Positions 50,101 through 59,096 of a stretch of 64,000 bases of DNA are shown here, piece after piece. The stretch comes from Streptomyces sp. NBC_00464. Lineage in GTDB: Bacteria; Actinomycetota; Actinomycetes; Streptomycetales; Streptomycetaceae. The stretch is taken from assembly GCF_036013915.1 (NCBI RefSeq), contig NZ_CP107901.1:124001-188000 (forward strand), written 5' to 3'. The notes under the pieces are model-generated. The model was not told the DNA's origin, ran no database searches, and saw only the letters and a program-made list of their open reading frames with translations. Within the stretch, counting starts at the first letter, position 1; each line of letters begins with the position of its first letter. The position numbers and the translations under genes are program-made.

Positions 50101-51003
50101 GTCGGCGTCGACGACGACTTCTTCGCACTCGGCGGACACTCGCTGCTGGCGACCCGGCTCAGCGCCCGAATCCGCGACGAGTTCGGCATCGAGGTGCCGC
50201 TCAGGACGATCATCAAATTCCCCACGGCGGGCGAGCTGGCGTCGGTACTGCTCGTCGCCACCCCCGGGGACTCCTCCGACTCCCTGGAGGTCGTGCTCCC
50301 GCTGAACACCGATCCCGGTACGGGCAAGCCGCCGCTGTGGTTCTTCCACGGCGGAGGCGGCCTCGGCTGGACGTACTTCAGCTTCGCCGCGTACGTACCG
50401 GACTATCCCGCCTACGCCCTGCAGGCCCGTGGCTCCGACGGCGTGGACAAGATGGCGGACTCGGTGGAGGAGATGGTCGAGGACTACGTCACCGAGATGC
50501 TGAAGATCCAGCCGGAGGGGCCGTTCCACCTGATCGGCTGGTCCTACGGCGGCACGGTCGTCCAGGCCGTCGCCGAGGCGCTCCACCGGCGCGGGCACGA
50601 GATCGCCTTCGTGGCCATTCTGGACTCCCAGCCGGGCGGGCACGGCTTCACGGAGATCCACGCAGGCAAGACGCTGACGGACTACCGGGTGGAACTGGAG
50701 GAGTTCTTCGGCCAGTACATCGGCACCGACAACCGGCAGGACTTCCTGGACTCCATGGCGAGGGTCCTCGCCAACAACACGAGCCGCATGATGGATTTCG
50801 AATCGCCGGTCTACCCCGGCGATGTCATCTTCTTCAGCGCGACGCTCCAGGACCAGTCGTACGCGCACCTGTGGAAGCCGTACGTCCTCGGTTCCATCGA
50901 GGTGCACGAGGTGCGCGCCACACACCACGAGATGAACATGCCCTCGGCCGTGGCCGAGGTCATGGCGGTCATCAACCGCAAGCTGGCGGAGCTGCCGGCG
51001 TGA
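47185..51003 (+). CDS. NRPS 3: C-A-PCP-TE (termination module)
   Basis: 1272 aa, ATG 47185 five bases after the NRPS 2 stop, with GAGGAG upstream. C about 1-430 (HHIATDG about 129); A about 450-955 ([11 protein letters not shown] about 589; GKLDRMAL with A10 Lys); [13 protein letters not shown] about 983; TE about 1030-1272 with [13 protein letters not shown] (nucleophile Ser about 1118) and the terminal His region [11 protein letters not shown]. The A pocket reads about D-M-T-Q-I-A-M-T-W-K; Q278 and W331 recall Gly/small-residue pockets, but this is a weak assignment. The TE releases, probably by cyclisation, the assembled peptide. No E domain, so the last residue is L or achiral. Confidence 0.92.
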   Translation: MIPLSYAQRRMWILHQMEGGSENWNMPAAFRLTGALDRGALVAAIRDVVDRHEILRTVYGTNDDGELFQRILPTAEAAPEVPVVEVAPEDVSRVVGEAMVYRFDLTAEAPLQVRLFRISPQEHVLVLVIHHIATDGSSGAPLVRDLAAAYTARLDGRAPGWEPLPVQYKDYTMWQRELLGELTDPDSLAAKQVAYWRKELAGVPQPLNLPLDRPRPVQASGRGATVGFTVEPEVSAGLQKLSDERGATLSMVLHAALAVLLRKLGGGDDVTIGSSIAGRTDEALADLVGFFVNTQVLRADLSGDPSFTGLLAQVRDKSLAAYEHQDVPFDTLVEAVNPERSAAYQPLFQVMLGLQNYARPELELAGLTLEVEQTIPSISKVDLFFNLATDESGVLRGDLSYATDVFDRETAEVIATRFGRVLEQLVGDPGMSVGDVDVLGVAERHHLLTEVNDTAEPTLELVEAVRRQVRATPQALAVIGEEESLTYQQLEARSNQLAHWLTGQGVRAESRVAVCLPRTVNLVVALLAVLKAGGAYVPVDPDHPRSRIDYIFEHADPLLVLDAEALAGVDWPALADTAPDVVVRPENAQYVIYTSGSTGKPKGVAIPRGAVANYLATNQRRFPLSPGDRMLFSTTVAFDMANTELYQPFISGATMVMAGKDVVTDPAAVLKLIRRHRVTAVQATPAFWQMLLMHDPEAAKDLRIIIGAEAVPVRLAETLARQAAEVFNMYGPTETVTWCTEARVKVGEGVPIGRPVGNTQVYVLDPRLRPVPRGVPGELYIAGAGMARGYQGRPDLTAERFVPCPFGPDGARMYRTGDLVRWDRNGQLEYIERTDFQVKIRGYRIELGEIEHALTGHPGVAQAAAVVRENQDGDKRIVGYVMPEPAVAEAAGGVQALVDELPAFLRGRLPDYMVPATLIPLSEIPLTPNGKLDRMALPAEETGTDTEVSRGPRNAHEEKVCSFFSELLGVERVGVDDDFFALGGHSLLATRLSARIRDEFGIEVPLRTIIKFPTAGELASVLLVATPGDSSDSLEVVLPLNTDPGTGKPPLWFFHGGGGLGWTYFSFAAYVPDYPAYALQARGSDGVDKMADSVEEMVEDYVTEMLKIQPEGPFHLIGWSYGGTVVQAVAEALHRRGHEIAFVAILDSQPGGHGFTEIHAGKTLTDYRVELEEFFGQYIGTDNRQDFLDSMARVLANNTSRMMDFESPVYPGDVIFFSATLQDQSYAHLWKPYVLGSIEVHEVRATHHEMNMPSAVAEVMAVINRKLAELPA

Positions 51004-51067
51004 TCGGACGGCGGTCTGCCGGAACCGGTTCGACGAACCATCGTATGGATGATTGGGGTTGGTCGGG

Positions 51068-51805
51068 GTGACAGAACCCGGCATGTCTGCAAAGCACAAG
51101 GACCAGGCGACGCTGCTGTGCGTGCCGTTCGCGGGAGCGGGTCCTTCGTTCTTCCACCCGTGGCGGCAGCTGGCGGGCGACCGCTGGCGCGTGACCTCGC
51201 TCGAACTGCCCGGAAAGGAGCGGCGGATCCTGGAGGACCCGTACCGGAACGTCATCGAGGCGGCCAAGGGCTCGATCGACGACGTCGTCGCGGACCTCGG
51301 CGAAGGGGCCCGGACTGTGCTGTTCGGGCACAGTCTGGGTGCGGTGCTCGCCTACGAGCTGGCGCACCTGCTGAGCGCGCGCGGCGTACACGTCGAGCGG
51401 CTGGTCGTCAGCGGCTCGCCGGGGCCCTGGACGCAGCGCGAGCGGCGGGCGGCGGGCCTCCCCGACGAGGAGTTCCTCGCCCGCGTCGAGGAGTTCGCGG
51501 GGTTCAGGCACGAGGCCCTGGACCACCCGGAGATGCGGGAACTGGTCCTCCCCGTGCTGCAGGCCGACTGCGAGATGCACGAGAGCTACGTCCCGAGCAC
51601 CGACGAACCGCTGTCGGTGCCGATCTGCTCGCTGCGCGGCGACTCCGACGGCCTGGTCACCGCGGAGGAGGCCCGCCAGTGGCGGGACGCGACCACGTCG
51701 GGTGAGTTCAGCTATGTGGAGTTCCCCGGCGACCACATGTACCTGGTCGACCTCGGTGCGCAGGTGCTGGACGTGATCGAGCGGGAATCCAGCGGCGGTC
51801 GCTAG
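51068..51805 (+). CDS. Type II thioesterase (NRPS operon)
   Basis: 245 aa from GTG 51068 (ATG 51083 is an alternative). ATLLCVPFAGAGPSFFHPW, TVLFGHSLGAVLAYELAHLL (nucleophile Ser) and catalytic His in FPGDHMYLVD. It directly follows NRPS 3 on the same strand and is of a different subtype from the two HHSGG/HHAGG thioesterases to the left. It is likely the housekeeping editor of the NRPS carriers. A hairpin at 51893-51924 may terminate the NRPS transcript. Confidence 0.88.
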   Translation: MTEPGMSAKHKDQATLLCVPFAGAGPSFFHPWRQLAGDRWRVTSLELPGKERRILEDPYRNVIEAAKGSIDDVVADLGEGARTVLFGHSLGAVLAYELAHLLSARGVHVERLVVSGSPGPWTQRERRAAGLPDEEFLARVEEFAGFRHEALDHPEMRELVLPVLQADCEMHESYVPSTDEPLSVPICSLRGDSDGLVTAEEARQWRDATTSGEFSYVEFPGDHMYLVDLGAQVLDVIERESSGGR

Positions 51806-51892
51806 CTTGGGCGGGCGGTGGACGTGTGCACCGAGGCCGGCGCGCATGTCCACCGGATACCCGGCGCCGCCGCGGCCCCGCCACGACGCAGG

Positions 51893-51924
51893 GCATGCGT
51901 GTTCCGCCGCCGGGACACGCATGC
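51893..51924 (+). terminator. Hairpin downstream of NRPS operon
   Basis: Perfect 10-bp arms GCATGCGTGT and ACACGCATGC with a 12-nt loop, 88 bp after the thioesterase stop; little T-run. Confidence 0.5.
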
Positions 51925-52071
51925 GCTCTCCGTCACGGGCCCACGCGAACGACCGCGGGCAGCGGAGCGCCGGGACACCGCCGATACCGAGAGCCACCGC
52001 TTCGCTCGCCGCCCACGCAGCGTCCTTCCCGCGAAGGCACCCCGAGTCCGCAGAAGAAACGGAGACACATC

Positions 52072-53082
52072 ATGTCGATCGGTGCGCAGGCCGTGGCCGT
52101 CGTCGAGCAGCCGTCGCCGCTGACCCATGAAGGAGTGGACGACGCCCGGCGGCGCATCGCCGGCCGCGTGACGCAGACGCCCGTCGTACACAGCGAGGAA
52201 CTGGACCGGGTGGCCGGTGCCCGGCTGTGGCTGAAGGCGGAGAACCTCCAGCGCGGCGGCTCCTTCAAGATGCGCGGCGCGCTGCTGGCCGTGGAGCGGC
52301 TGGCGGGAGCCGGCAGCATCGGCGTGGTCGCGCAGTCCACCGGCAACCACGCCATAGCCGTGGCTCTCGCCGCAGTTCAGTACGGGCTTCCGGCGGTGCT
52401 GGTGCTGCCCGTCGACGCCGCCCCGGCCAAGGTGCGGCGCATCAGGGACATCGGCGCCCAGGTGCTCCAGGCGGGAACCACCCTGGCCGAGCGGATCGCG
52501 GTCGTCGAGGAACTCAAACACACCCGCGGCCTGGACGAGATCGACCCCTACCAGAACCCGGACGTGGTGGCCGGTCAGGCCACCGCCACCGCCGACCTGC
52601 TGCACCAGGTGAGCGCGGCCGCCGGCCGCCTGGACGCGGTGGTGGTGCCCGTGGGCGGCGGCAGCGCGGTGGCCGGCGCCTGCCTGGCCACCGCCGGCCA
52701 GAACATCGACGTGTACGGCGCCGAGCCCAGCGCCGTCCCCGCCCTGACCGCGGCCCTGCGAGCCGGGGGGCCGGTCACCGTCGACGTCCGGCCCACCATC
52801 GCCGACGGGCTGCGCCCCGACCGCATCGGCCAACTCCCCTACGACCTGGTCCATGACACCGTCGCCGGCGTCTTCACGATCGAGGAGAGCGCCATCGCCG
52901 AAGCGCTGCGCCTGATCCTCGTGCACGCCCGGCTGGTCATCGAGCCCGCCGCCGCAACCGCTGTGGCCGGCGCCCTGCGCCTTGCCGCCGAGGGCGGTGC
53001 CCGGGACATCGGGGTGCTGGTCTCGGGCGGCAACGTCGACACCGGCCTCGTGGCATCCCTCCTGGGGGACCGGGCCTCCTGA
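52072..53082 (+). CDS. PLP-dependent threonine/serine dehydratase-like enzyme
   Basis: 336 aa from the ATG at 52072 (GGAG upstream; the frame to 51826 lacks support). Fold-type II PLP enzyme: LWLKAENLQRGGSFKMRGALLAVERL carries the SFKxRG Lys that binds PLP (about residue 64), QSTGNHAIAVALAAVQYGLPAVLVLP, and the phosphate-binding VVPVGGGSAVAGACLATAG. The length fits catabolic threonine dehydratase or serine/hydroxyaspartate dehydratase without an ACT domain. It may deaminate Thr to 2-oxobutyrate for a branched or extended building block, or act on another beta-hydroxy amino acid. It precedes, but is separated by 275 bp from, the building-block operon. Confidence 0.8.
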   Translation: MSIGAQAVAVVEQPSPLTHEGVDDARRRIAGRVTQTPVVHSEELDRVAGARLWLKAENLQRGGSFKMRGALLAVERLAGAGSIGVVAQSTGNHAIAVALAAVQYGLPAVLVLPVDAAPAKVRRIRDIGAQVLQAGTTLAERIAVVEELKHTRGLDEIDPYQNPDVVAGQATATADLLHQVSAAAGRLDAVVVPVGGGSAVAGACLATAGQNIDVYGAEPSAVPALTAALRAGGPVTVDVRPTIADGLRPDRIGQLPYDLVHDTVAGVFTIEESAIAEALRLILVHARLVIEPAAATAVAGALRLAAEGGARDIGVLVSGGNVDTGLVASLLGDRAS

Positions 53083-53121
53083 ATCCGACTGAATCCGCTT
53101 TACCGCTGCCGAACCATTTCC

Positions 53122-53141
53122 CTGTCCCGCCGGCGGGACAG
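53122..53141. promoter_or_regulatory. Palindromic operator, candidate LmbU-type site 2
   Basis: Perfect 20-bp palindrome CTGTCCCGCCGGCGGGACAG, 217 bp upstream of the first gene of the ligase/aminotransferase/prephenate operon. One base per half-site differs from site 1. Confidence 0.65.
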
Positions 53142-53357
53142 TCCGGCCGGCGGGCGAAATGGGCTTGCGCATCTCCCCGTCCGTCGCAGCTGACGACGGA
53201 TCACATCGACCGTGCATCCTACGGGCGGTCCGGGCAGGGCGACAGGGCCCGGCCCGTGGTCCGGAAATCGAAAGTTTTTGGTTGAACGGTTTCGGGCGGA
53301 GCGGCATGCTCGTCAATACGCCTGAAAACCAGCCGACATGCTGCACGAAAGGCACTC

Positions 53358-53654
53358 GTGATCACACACATTGTTCTTTTCAAGCTCAAGGACGGCATCG
53401 AGCGCTCCGCGCCTTCCGTGGTCGAGGCCGTGGAGTTCGCCAGGGGGGTCGGCAGCAACGTTCCGGAACTCGTTGACTGGCGTGTGGGCTGGAACACCGT
53501 TGACCGGGACATCTCCTACGACTTCGTCGCGCTCGGGGTGCTGCCGGATCTCGCCGCACTGGAGAAGTATCAGGCGAACGAGTACCACCAGGAGTCCGCG
53601 CGGAAATGGCGGGCGATATCCGACTGGGTCGTCGCCGACCTGGAAGACCTCTGA
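53358..53654 (+). CDS. Dabb-domain (dimeric alpha/beta barrel) protein
   Basis: 98 aa from GTG 53358 (GAAAGG upstream). MITHIVLFKLKDGIERSAPSVVEAVEFARGVGSNVPELVDWRVGWN and YDFVALGVLPDLAALEKYQANEYHQE are the pattern of stress-responsive A/B barrel (Dabb) proteins. Relatives include olivetolic-acid-cyclase-like enzymes and many proteins of unknown function. First gene of the operon, 10 bp before the ligase. A cyclase or isomerase role on the pathway intermediate is conceivable but unproven. Confidence 0.8.
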   Translation: MITHIVLFKLKDGIERSAPSVVEAVEFARGVGSNVPELVDWRVGWNTVDRDISYDFVALGVLPDLAALEKYQANEYHQESARKWRAISDWVVADLEDL

Positions 53655-53664
53655 AGGAGGATGG

Positions 53665-55092
53665 GTGTTCACGCAATACGACCCGGAATCCGCTGCGCTC
53701 ACGGACGAGCTGCGCGGTCTGTTCGACGAGTTCGGTGCGGGGAAGTGGTCGGCCGAAGACCTGGAAAGGCATCAGACCGACAAGCTGCGCGAAGTGCTCG
53801 CCTATGTCCGCGCCAATTCTCCGTTCTACCGGGAGAAGCTGAGCGGGATATCTGACGAGGTCATTTCGGGGCTGCGGATCGAAGATATCCGGAACCTCCC
53901 CTTCACCACCAAAGCGGATCTGCAGGAGGCCCAGTTCGACCTGCTCTCGCTCCCCGTCTCCGCGGCCTGGACCTTCTACGAGACCACCGGCACCACCGGA
54001 AGGCCCACCCCGTGTCCCCGCACCAACGGGGACACCATCCACAACAACTCGGTGCTCACCGCCTACTACCGGGACATCCTCGCGCCGCACGGTGACGGCC
54101 AGGTCATCGGCATCTCCGGCCCCACCGAACTGCACGCCACCGGGGACACGTTCGGGGACGTGTGCCGCAACCTGGGTCACGCCGTCGCCAAGATGTGGCC
54201 GCACTCGCCGGTGATCGGATTCGACCGCGCCCTGGAGGTCATGCGGCTGCTGCCGGTGACCGGGCTCTTCTGCACCCCGGGCATGGCCCTGCGGCTGGCC
54301 CAGAAGGCGGTCGAGGCGGGCCTCGACCCCCGGCGCGACTTCTCCCTCAACGTGCTCATGCTCACCGGCGAGCTGCTGTCACCCAGCCTGCGGGACAACA
54401 TCGGCGAGCTCTGGGGGGCCGAGGCGCACAACTGCCTCTACGCGTCGCAGGAGGCCTCCGTCCTCGCGGCGGCCACCGCCGACGGAACGCTGCGCATCGC
54501 ACCGCTGATCAACCTCTACGAGGTGATCGACCCCGTCACCGGTGAGGCGGTGGCGCCAGGACCCGACGGGGTGCGCTACGGCGAACTCGTCATCACGAAC
54601 CTCTACACCGGCGCGAAGCCCCTCGTCCGCTACCGCACCGGGGACATGGTGCGGATGACCGAGGCCGGGCTCGGCGCCGCCGTGCCGGCGCACTCCGTCG
54701 AGCCCGTCGGACGCGTCCGCGACCGGCTCCGCCTCAACGGGCACCTCGTCAACGGCTACGACCTCGAGAACCTGCTGCTGCGCCACTTCCGTGGCTACCT
54801 CGACTACCGGATCACCGTTTCCCACGACGACGCGGGTGCCGACCTGCTGTCGCTGACCCTGAACACCGACCCGGACCGGGACCTGGGCGACGACATCGAA
54901 CGGGCCGTGGCGAGCTGCCGCGAGGAACTGGACACCGCGCTGAGCGTGGACTTCGGCGACCCAGGACCCATCACCAGCACAGGAGCCATGGTCAGCTGGA
55001 AGGCCGCCCGCGTGGTGGACCTCCGCGCCCAGGGCGCCGACGCCTCGGCCGAGTCCCACTCGGCCGAGCGGATCGCCGGGACGAGGGCATGA
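53665..55092 (+). CDS. PaaK/coenzyme F390 synthetase-like acid-adenylating ligase
   Basis: 475 aa from GTG 53665, chosen because GAAGGAGG lies directly upstream and the preceding gene ends at 53654; a frame back to 53371 overlaps the Dabb gene. Core motif FYETTGTTGRPTPCPRT (about residues 100-116), AHNCLYASQEASVLAAA and RYRTGDMVRM as in phenylacetate-CoA ligase relatives. These activate aromatic or cyclic acids as AMP esters and pass them to CoA or a carrier protein. Its stop overlaps the aminotransferase start. It probably activates the acid made by this operon for loading on a PCP/ACP. Confidence 0.82.
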   Translation: MFTQYDPESAALTDELRGLFDEFGAGKWSAEDLERHQTDKLREVLAYVRANSPFYREKLSGISDEVISGLRIEDIRNLPFTTKADLQEAQFDLLSLPVSAAWTFYETTGTTGRPTPCPRTNGDTIHNNSVLTAYYRDILAPHGDGQVIGISGPTELHATGDTFGDVCRNLGHAVAKMWPHSPVIGFDRALEVMRLLPVTGLFCTPGMALRLAQKAVEAGLDPRRDFSLNVLMLTGELLSPSLRDNIGELWGAEAHNCLYASQEASVLAAATADGTLRIAPLINLYEVIDPVTGEAVAPGPDGVRYGELVITNLYTGAKPLVRYRTGDMVRMTEAGLGAAVPAHSVEPVGRVRDRLRLNGHLVNGYDLENLLLRHFRGYLDYRITVSHDDAGADLLSLTLNTDPDRDLGDDIERAVASCREELDTALSVDFGDPGPITSTGAMVSWKAARVVDLRAQGADASAESHSAERIAGTRA

Positions 55093-56120
55093 CGGCCGGC
55101 CCGTCCCTGGCCGACTCCGCCCCCCGGCAGCGGCCGACGCAGCTCGGACTCGGGGCATGGGCGTACGACCGCGGAGAGTTCGTCCCGGCGACCGCCCCCC
55201 GGCTGCCGCTCTCCACCCAGGGCCTGCATTACGGGACCGCGGTCTTCGAAGGAATCCGCGCCTACCCCTCGGACAGCGGGCTGCGGCTGTTCCGGGCGCG
55301 CGAGCACTACGAACGCCTGCTGCGCGGGTGCCGGATCCTGCGCATCACCGGTATCCCCCCGACGGTCCAGGAGCTCATCGACATCACGGTCGAGTTGCTG
55401 CGCAGGAACGCACACGACGGAAACGTCTACATCCGTCCCCTGGCGCACAAGCTCTCCCTGCTGCCGGGCACGCCGCCCGGGGTCTCGCTGGCCGGGGTGT
55501 CCGACGCGCTGTCCCTCACCACGTTCGGATATCCGACCTCCGGAAAAGCCGAGGAGGTGCGCTGCGCCCTCAGCGCCTGGCGGCGCCCCGCCGGCGACGC
55601 GCTTCCCGTCCAGGCCAAGGTCGCCGGCGGCTATGTGACCAGCGCCCTCGCCTGCGACGAGGCGCGCGCGACCGGATACGACGACGCCATCCTCCTGGAC
55701 CGCTGGGGCAACGTCGCCGAAGCGAGTACCGCGAACGTGTTCATGGTGCGCGACGGCGTGCTCGTCACCCCGCCGGCCACCGGCGACCTGCTGCCCGGCA
55801 TCACCAGGGACACCGTGATCACCCTGTGCCGGGAGAGCGGGACGACGGTCCTGGAACGCACCCTCAGTCTTGCGGACCTCTACACCGCCGACGAGGTGTT
55901 CCTCACCTCGACCGGCAAGGGAGTGGCCTCCGTGGTCGAGCTGTCCGGCCGCAACATCGGCAGCGGCACCGCAGGACCGGTCACGGCCCGTGTGGCCGCG
56001 CTCTACCACTCCGCGACGGGGGCCGGGGACGTCGGCCATCCGGAGTGGCTCATCACCGTCCCGCCGTCCGAGCACCTGCCCCACCACCCACGCACGCCAA
56101 GCGAAGGGACCAACCGATGA
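55089..56120 (+). CDS. Class IV (branched-chain-type) aminotransferase
   Basis: 343 aa, ATG overlapping the ligase stop. IlvE family: LGLGAWAYDRGEFVPATAPRLPLSTQGLHYGTAVFEGIRAYP, RPLAHKLSLL, PLP-Lys in VQAKVAGGYVTSALACDEA (about residue 177), EASTANVFMVRDGVLVTPPATGDLLPGITRDTV and FLTSTGKGVASVVEL. It transaminates a 2-oxo acid, in this operon plausibly the product of the BacA-like decarboxylase. A branched-chain oxo acid from the threonine dehydratase branch is an alternative. The next gene overlaps its stop (ATGA). Confidence 0.88.
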   Translation: MTAGPSLADSAPRQRPTQLGLGAWAYDRGEFVPATAPRLPLSTQGLHYGTAVFEGIRAYPSDSGLRLFRAREHYERLLRGCRILRITGIPPTVQELIDITVELLRRNAHDGNVYIRPLAHKLSLLPGTPPGVSLAGVSDALSLTTFGYPTSGKAEEVRCALSAWRRPAGDALPVQAKVAGGYVTSALACDEARATGYDDAILLDRWGNVAEASTANVFMVRDGVLVTPPATGDLLPGITRDTVITLCRESGTTVLERTLSLADLYTADEVFLTSTGKGVASVVELSGRNIGSGTAGPVTARVAALYHSATGAGDVGHPEWLITVPPSEHLPHHPRTPSEGTNR

Positions 56121-56758
56121 TGCCGTCCGACCTGATCTCCCTCCTGCGCCCCGGCTCCCACCAGCCGGTGGTCATCGGCACGCTCGGACCGCCCGGAACG
56201 AGCAGCGAGGTGGCGGCCAAGCGGTACATCGCCCAGGTGACCGGACCCGACGGACCGCGCGTCGACATCCGGATGTACGACACCTACGAGGGGGCGGGAG
56301 AAGCGCTCCAGGCCGGTGAGGTGAGCCATATCGTCGTGGCCAACGCCTACAAGGCCGTCTTCCAGTTCTACATGGACCCGACCCTCGAACTGGCCGGGGT
56401 GTTCGTGATGGACACCCCGCTGTACGGAATCGCCACGCGGCGGGGAGCCGGACCGGCGCCGGACGTCCCGGTCATCTCCACCCACCCCTCGCCCGAGCCG
56501 ATCATCGCCCAGCTCCTGCCCGAACGGCACGAGAGCTTCAAGGTGATCCACGAGGACTCCACCAGCGCCGCCGCCCGCGCGGTCGTGGACGGAAGCGCCG
56601 ATCTCGCGCTGACCACCCTGCCGGCCGCGCAACTGCACGGCCTGGAGTTCATCTCCCGGACCCGGTCCATCTGCATGGTCTGGTCGGTGTTCGGCGCCGC
56701 CGCGGTGCGTACGCACAAGAACAAGAACAAGAAGGAGAGCACCCCGTGCTACTCCTGA
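56117..56758 (+). CDS. BacA-like prephenate decarboxylase
   Basis: 213 aa. Prephenate-dehydratase-like catalytic fold without the ACT domain. It matches bacilysin BacA at the family landmarks: GTLGPPGTSSEVAAKRYI (residues 18-35), FYMDPTLELAGVFVMDTPLYG, VISTHPSPEPIIAQLL, EDSTSAAARAVVDGSADLAL and LEFISRTRSICMVWSVFG. BacA, AerD and SalX decarboxylate prephenate without aromatising it, giving dihydro-4-hydroxyphenylpyruvate. The same is inferred here, opening a route to cyclohexadienyl/cyclohexenyl amino acids. The C-terminus ends in an unusual KNKNKK stretch that overlaps the next gene. Standard dehydratase function is unlikely because the regulatory domain is missing. Confidence 0.85.
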   Translation: MMPSDLISLLRPGSHQPVVIGTLGPPGTSSEVAAKRYIAQVTGPDGPRVDIRMYDTYEGAGEALQAGEVSHIVVANAYKAVFQFYMDPTLELAGVFVMDTPLYGIATRRGAGPAPDVPVISTHPSPEPIIAQLLPERHESFKVIHEDSTSAAARAVVDGSADLALTTLPAAQLHGLEFISRTRSICMVWSVFGAAAVRTHKNKNKKESTPCYS

Positions 56759-57735
56759 ATGGGGACCAGGTACGCCAGGCCCTGCCCGTGGCGCAGGCGC
56801 ACCGGGTGGTGGCCGAGGTGATGCGCAGCTACAGCGCGGGCGACGTCGTCCAGCCGGTGCGCACCGTGCTCGGATCCGGCCGGGACACCTCGCTGTTCGC
56901 CGCCATGCCGTGCCACGTCGTCGGAGAGCTCGACGCGGGATACGGAATGAAGGCGGTGCTGCACGCGCCCGGCAACCACGCCCGGGGGCTGCCGACCCAC
57001 GTGGGTCTGGTGGTGGTGTTCGACCCCGAGACCGCACAGCCGCTGGCCCTGATCGACGGTGCGTCCGTCACCGCCCTTCGTACGGCCGCGGCCTCCGCCG
57101 TGGCGACCGAGGCCCTGGCCGCCCCGGACGCCGGCGACCTGGCCCTGATCGGGGCCGGCACCCAGGCGCGCAGCCATCTGCTCGCGCTGCGGGACATCCG
57201 GCCGCTGCGCAGGGTCCGGCTGTGGAACCGGGGCCGCGCACGGGCCGAGGAGTTCGTGGCCTGGGCGCGGGAGACGGCGGGCATCGACGTCGAGCTGACG
57301 GCCACGCCCGCGGACGCGCTGTACGGCGCCGACCTGGTGTGCACGACGGTCGACACGGTCGAACCCGTGGTCCGGGCGGCAGACCTGGCGGACGGCGTGC
57401 ACATCAACGCCGTCGGCTCCTCCGTCCCGGGCAAGCGCGAGCTGGACGCGGGTGCGGTGGCCTCGTGCACGGTCTTCGTGGACAGCAGAGAGGGCGCCCT
57501 GCGCGAGTCCTCCGAGATCGCGGCGCCCGTCGAGGAGGGGCTGGTCCCCGCAGACCGGCCGCTGACCGAGATCGGCGAGGTGCTCCTGGGCAAGAGCCCC
57601 GGGCGCACCGGCCCCGCCGAGCGCACGCTCTACAAGTCGCTGGGCATGGCCGCGCAGGACGTCGCCTCCGGATTCGCCGTCGTCCGTGCCGCACGGCTTC
57701 TCGGCATCGGCACCGACGTCGAGTTCACCTGCTGA
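56746..57735 (+). CDS. Ornithine cyclodeaminase/mu-crystallin family imine reductase
   Basis: 329 aa from GTG 56746, overlapping the BacA-like gene by 13 bp. Family features: [60 protein letters not shown], Rossmann motif LALIGAGTQARSHLLAL (about residues 138-154), and HINAVGSSVPGKRELDAG. Members include true ornithine cyclodeaminase, SbnB-type enzymes and ketimine reductases. In this operon a ketimine or imine reduction on the prephenate-derived product is most plausible. Conversion of ornithine to proline cannot be excluded, and would compete with piperazate synthesis. Confidence 0.85.
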   Translation: MLLLNGDQVRQALPVAQAHRVVAEVMRSYSAGDVVQPVRTVLGSGRDTSLFAAMPCHVVGELDAGYGMKAVLHAPGNHARGLPTHVGLVVVFDPETAQPLALIDGASVTALRTAAASAVATEALAAPDAGDLALIGAGTQARSHLLALRDIRPLRRVRLWNRGRARAEEFVAWARETAGIDVELTATPADALYGADLVCTTVDTVEPVVRAADLADGVHINAVGSSVPGKRELDAGAVASCTVFVDSREGALRESSEIAAPVEEGLVPADRPLTEIGEVLLGKSPGRTGPAERTLYKSLGMAAQDVASGFAVVRAARLLGIGTDVEFTC

Positions 57736-57760
57736 GACCCCACGGAGAAGGACACACCGC

Positions 57761-58054
57761 ATGACGGCACTACTGATCGGCAACGTCGGAGTCATCGGCG
57801 ACGAGCAGCGCATGGCGGAGTACCGCGCGAAGGTGCTCGACACGCTGCGCCTGTACGGCGGAGGGTTCGTGATCCGGGGCGGGGAGTTCGAGGTGCTGGA
57901 GGGCGGGTGGCATCCCGAGCACATGTCGGTGATGGGGTTCCCCACGGCCGAACACGCCCGTCGCTGGTACGCCTCGCCCGAGTACCGTGCCATCGTCCCG
58001 CTCCGGGACGGCACGCACATGGACCTGGTCCTGGTCGAGGGGGAGGGCGCGTGA
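57761..58054 (+). CDS. DUF1330 protein
   Basis: 97 aa from the ATG at 57761 with CGGAGAAGG. GNVGVIGDEQRMAEYRAKVLDTLRLYGGGFVIRGGEFEVLEGGW and FPTAEHARRWYASPEYRAIVPLRD are the DUF1330 pattern, a dimeric ferredoxin-like alpha/beta barrel of unknown activity. Two small dimeric barrels (this and the Dabb protein) in one operon suggest non-redox isomerisation or cyclisation steps. The stop overlaps the PhzF start (GTGA). Confidence 0.8.
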   Translation: MTALLIGNVGVIGDEQRMAEYRAKVLDTLRLYGGGFVIRGGEFEVLEGGWHPEHMSVMGFPTAEHARRWYASPEYRAIVPLRDGTHMDLVLVEGEGA

Positions 58055-58902
58055 CGACGCCGTCGCGCCGCCGGCGTCGCTTCGCTCAGGTCGATGTGTT
58101 CACCGAGGTCCCCTACGTCGGCAATCCCGTCGCCGTCGTCCTGGACGGCGACGGGATCTCCGACCGGGACATGGCACAGATCGCGCAGTGGACCAACCTG
58201 TCCGAGACGACGTTCGTCGTCCCGCCCACCTCCGGCGAGGCCGACTACAGGCTGCGGATCTTCACCCCGGGCGGTGAGATCCCGTTCGCCGGTCACCCCA
58301 CGCTGGGTTCCGCGCACGCCTGGCTGGAGTCCGGAGGCACACCGAAGAAGCCCGGGGAAGTCACCCAGGAGTGCGGACTCGGGCTCGTACCGGTGCGGAT
58401 CTCCGAAGACGGCCTCGGCTTCCGGGCCCCCGCCCTGCGCCGCAGCGGCCCCCTGGAAGACGGGCATCTGGACCGCATCGCCCGTGGGCTGGGCATCGAC
58501 CGCGCACGGATCGTCGGCCACCAGTGGGTCGACAACGGGCCCGGCTGGGCCGCCGTGCAACTCGCCTCGGCCGATGAGGTACTGGCCCTGAAGCCGGACG
58601 AGCAGCACATGGGCGAGCTGGTGCTCGGCGTGGTCGGCGCGTATCCCGAGGACTCGCCCGTGCAGTTCGAGGCCCGTGCCTTCGCGCTGCCCAAGGGTGT
58701 GCGCGAGGACCCCGTCACCGGAAGCCTCACGGCGGGGCTCGCCCAGTGGCTCATCGGCGCCGGGAAGGCCCCGCGCGACTTCCGGGTCGGCCAGGGCACC
58801 TGCCTGGGACGCCAGGGCGTGCTCACCGTGGAGAGTCACGGCGAGGACATCTGGGTCGGCGGCGCGAGCGTGACCTGCGTCCGCGGCACCCTCGAAGCGT
58901 GA
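58051..58902 (+). CDS. PhzF-family isomerase
   Basis: 283 aa from GTG 58051, which overlaps the DUF1330 stop; a frame back to 57907 is not needed. RRFAQVDVFTEVPYVGNPVAVVLDGDGISD, LSETTFVVPP with the catalytic Glu position of PhzF, RIFTPGGEIPFAGHPTLGSAHAWLE and REDPVTGSLTAGLAQWLI are all diagnostic. PhzF isomerises trans-2,3-dihydro-3-hydroxyanthranilate by shifting a ring double bond. A similar double-bond shift or epimerisation on the BacA-like product is an attractive inference here. Last gene of the operon. Confidence 0.88.
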   Translation: MTTPSRRRRRFAQVDVFTEVPYVGNPVAVVLDGDGISDRDMAQIAQWTNLSETTFVVPPTSGEADYRLRIFTPGGEIPFAGHPTLGSAHAWLESGGTPKKPGEVTQECGLGLVPVRISEDGLGFRAPALRRSGPLEDGHLDRIARGLGIDRARIVGHQWVDNGPGWAAVQLASADEVLALKPDEQHMGELVLGVVGAYPEDSPVQFEARAFALPKGVREDPVTGSLTAGLAQWLIGAGKAPRDFRVGQGTCLGRQGVLTVESHGEDIWVGGASVTCVRGTLEA

Positions 58903-59096
58903 GAGCGGCGGTACGAACCGGCACCGGCCGACGGCGGCCGGCCGGTGGGTGCTGTCGTCGGGGTCTGCGGGCGGGCGTTCAACCGGCCGCATTGTGCGCC
59001 GGTTTGCCCCCGTACGACGCATGGAATCGCCCGAGCCGGCGGGCATGACAGAGCGGTGACAGGCGGGCGACAGGCCCGCCCGCGACGGTGAGTGGC

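Noticed and set aside
53371..53664. N-terminal extension of the acid ligase
   Set aside because: It overlaps the Dabb gene, is Ser/Arg-rich and unrelated to the family. GTG 53665 has a strong ribosome site.
56117..56758. Ordinary prephenate dehydratase for phenylalanine
   Set aside because: It lacks the ACT domain and matches BacA-type decarboxylases along its whole length; the operon context is biosynthetic.
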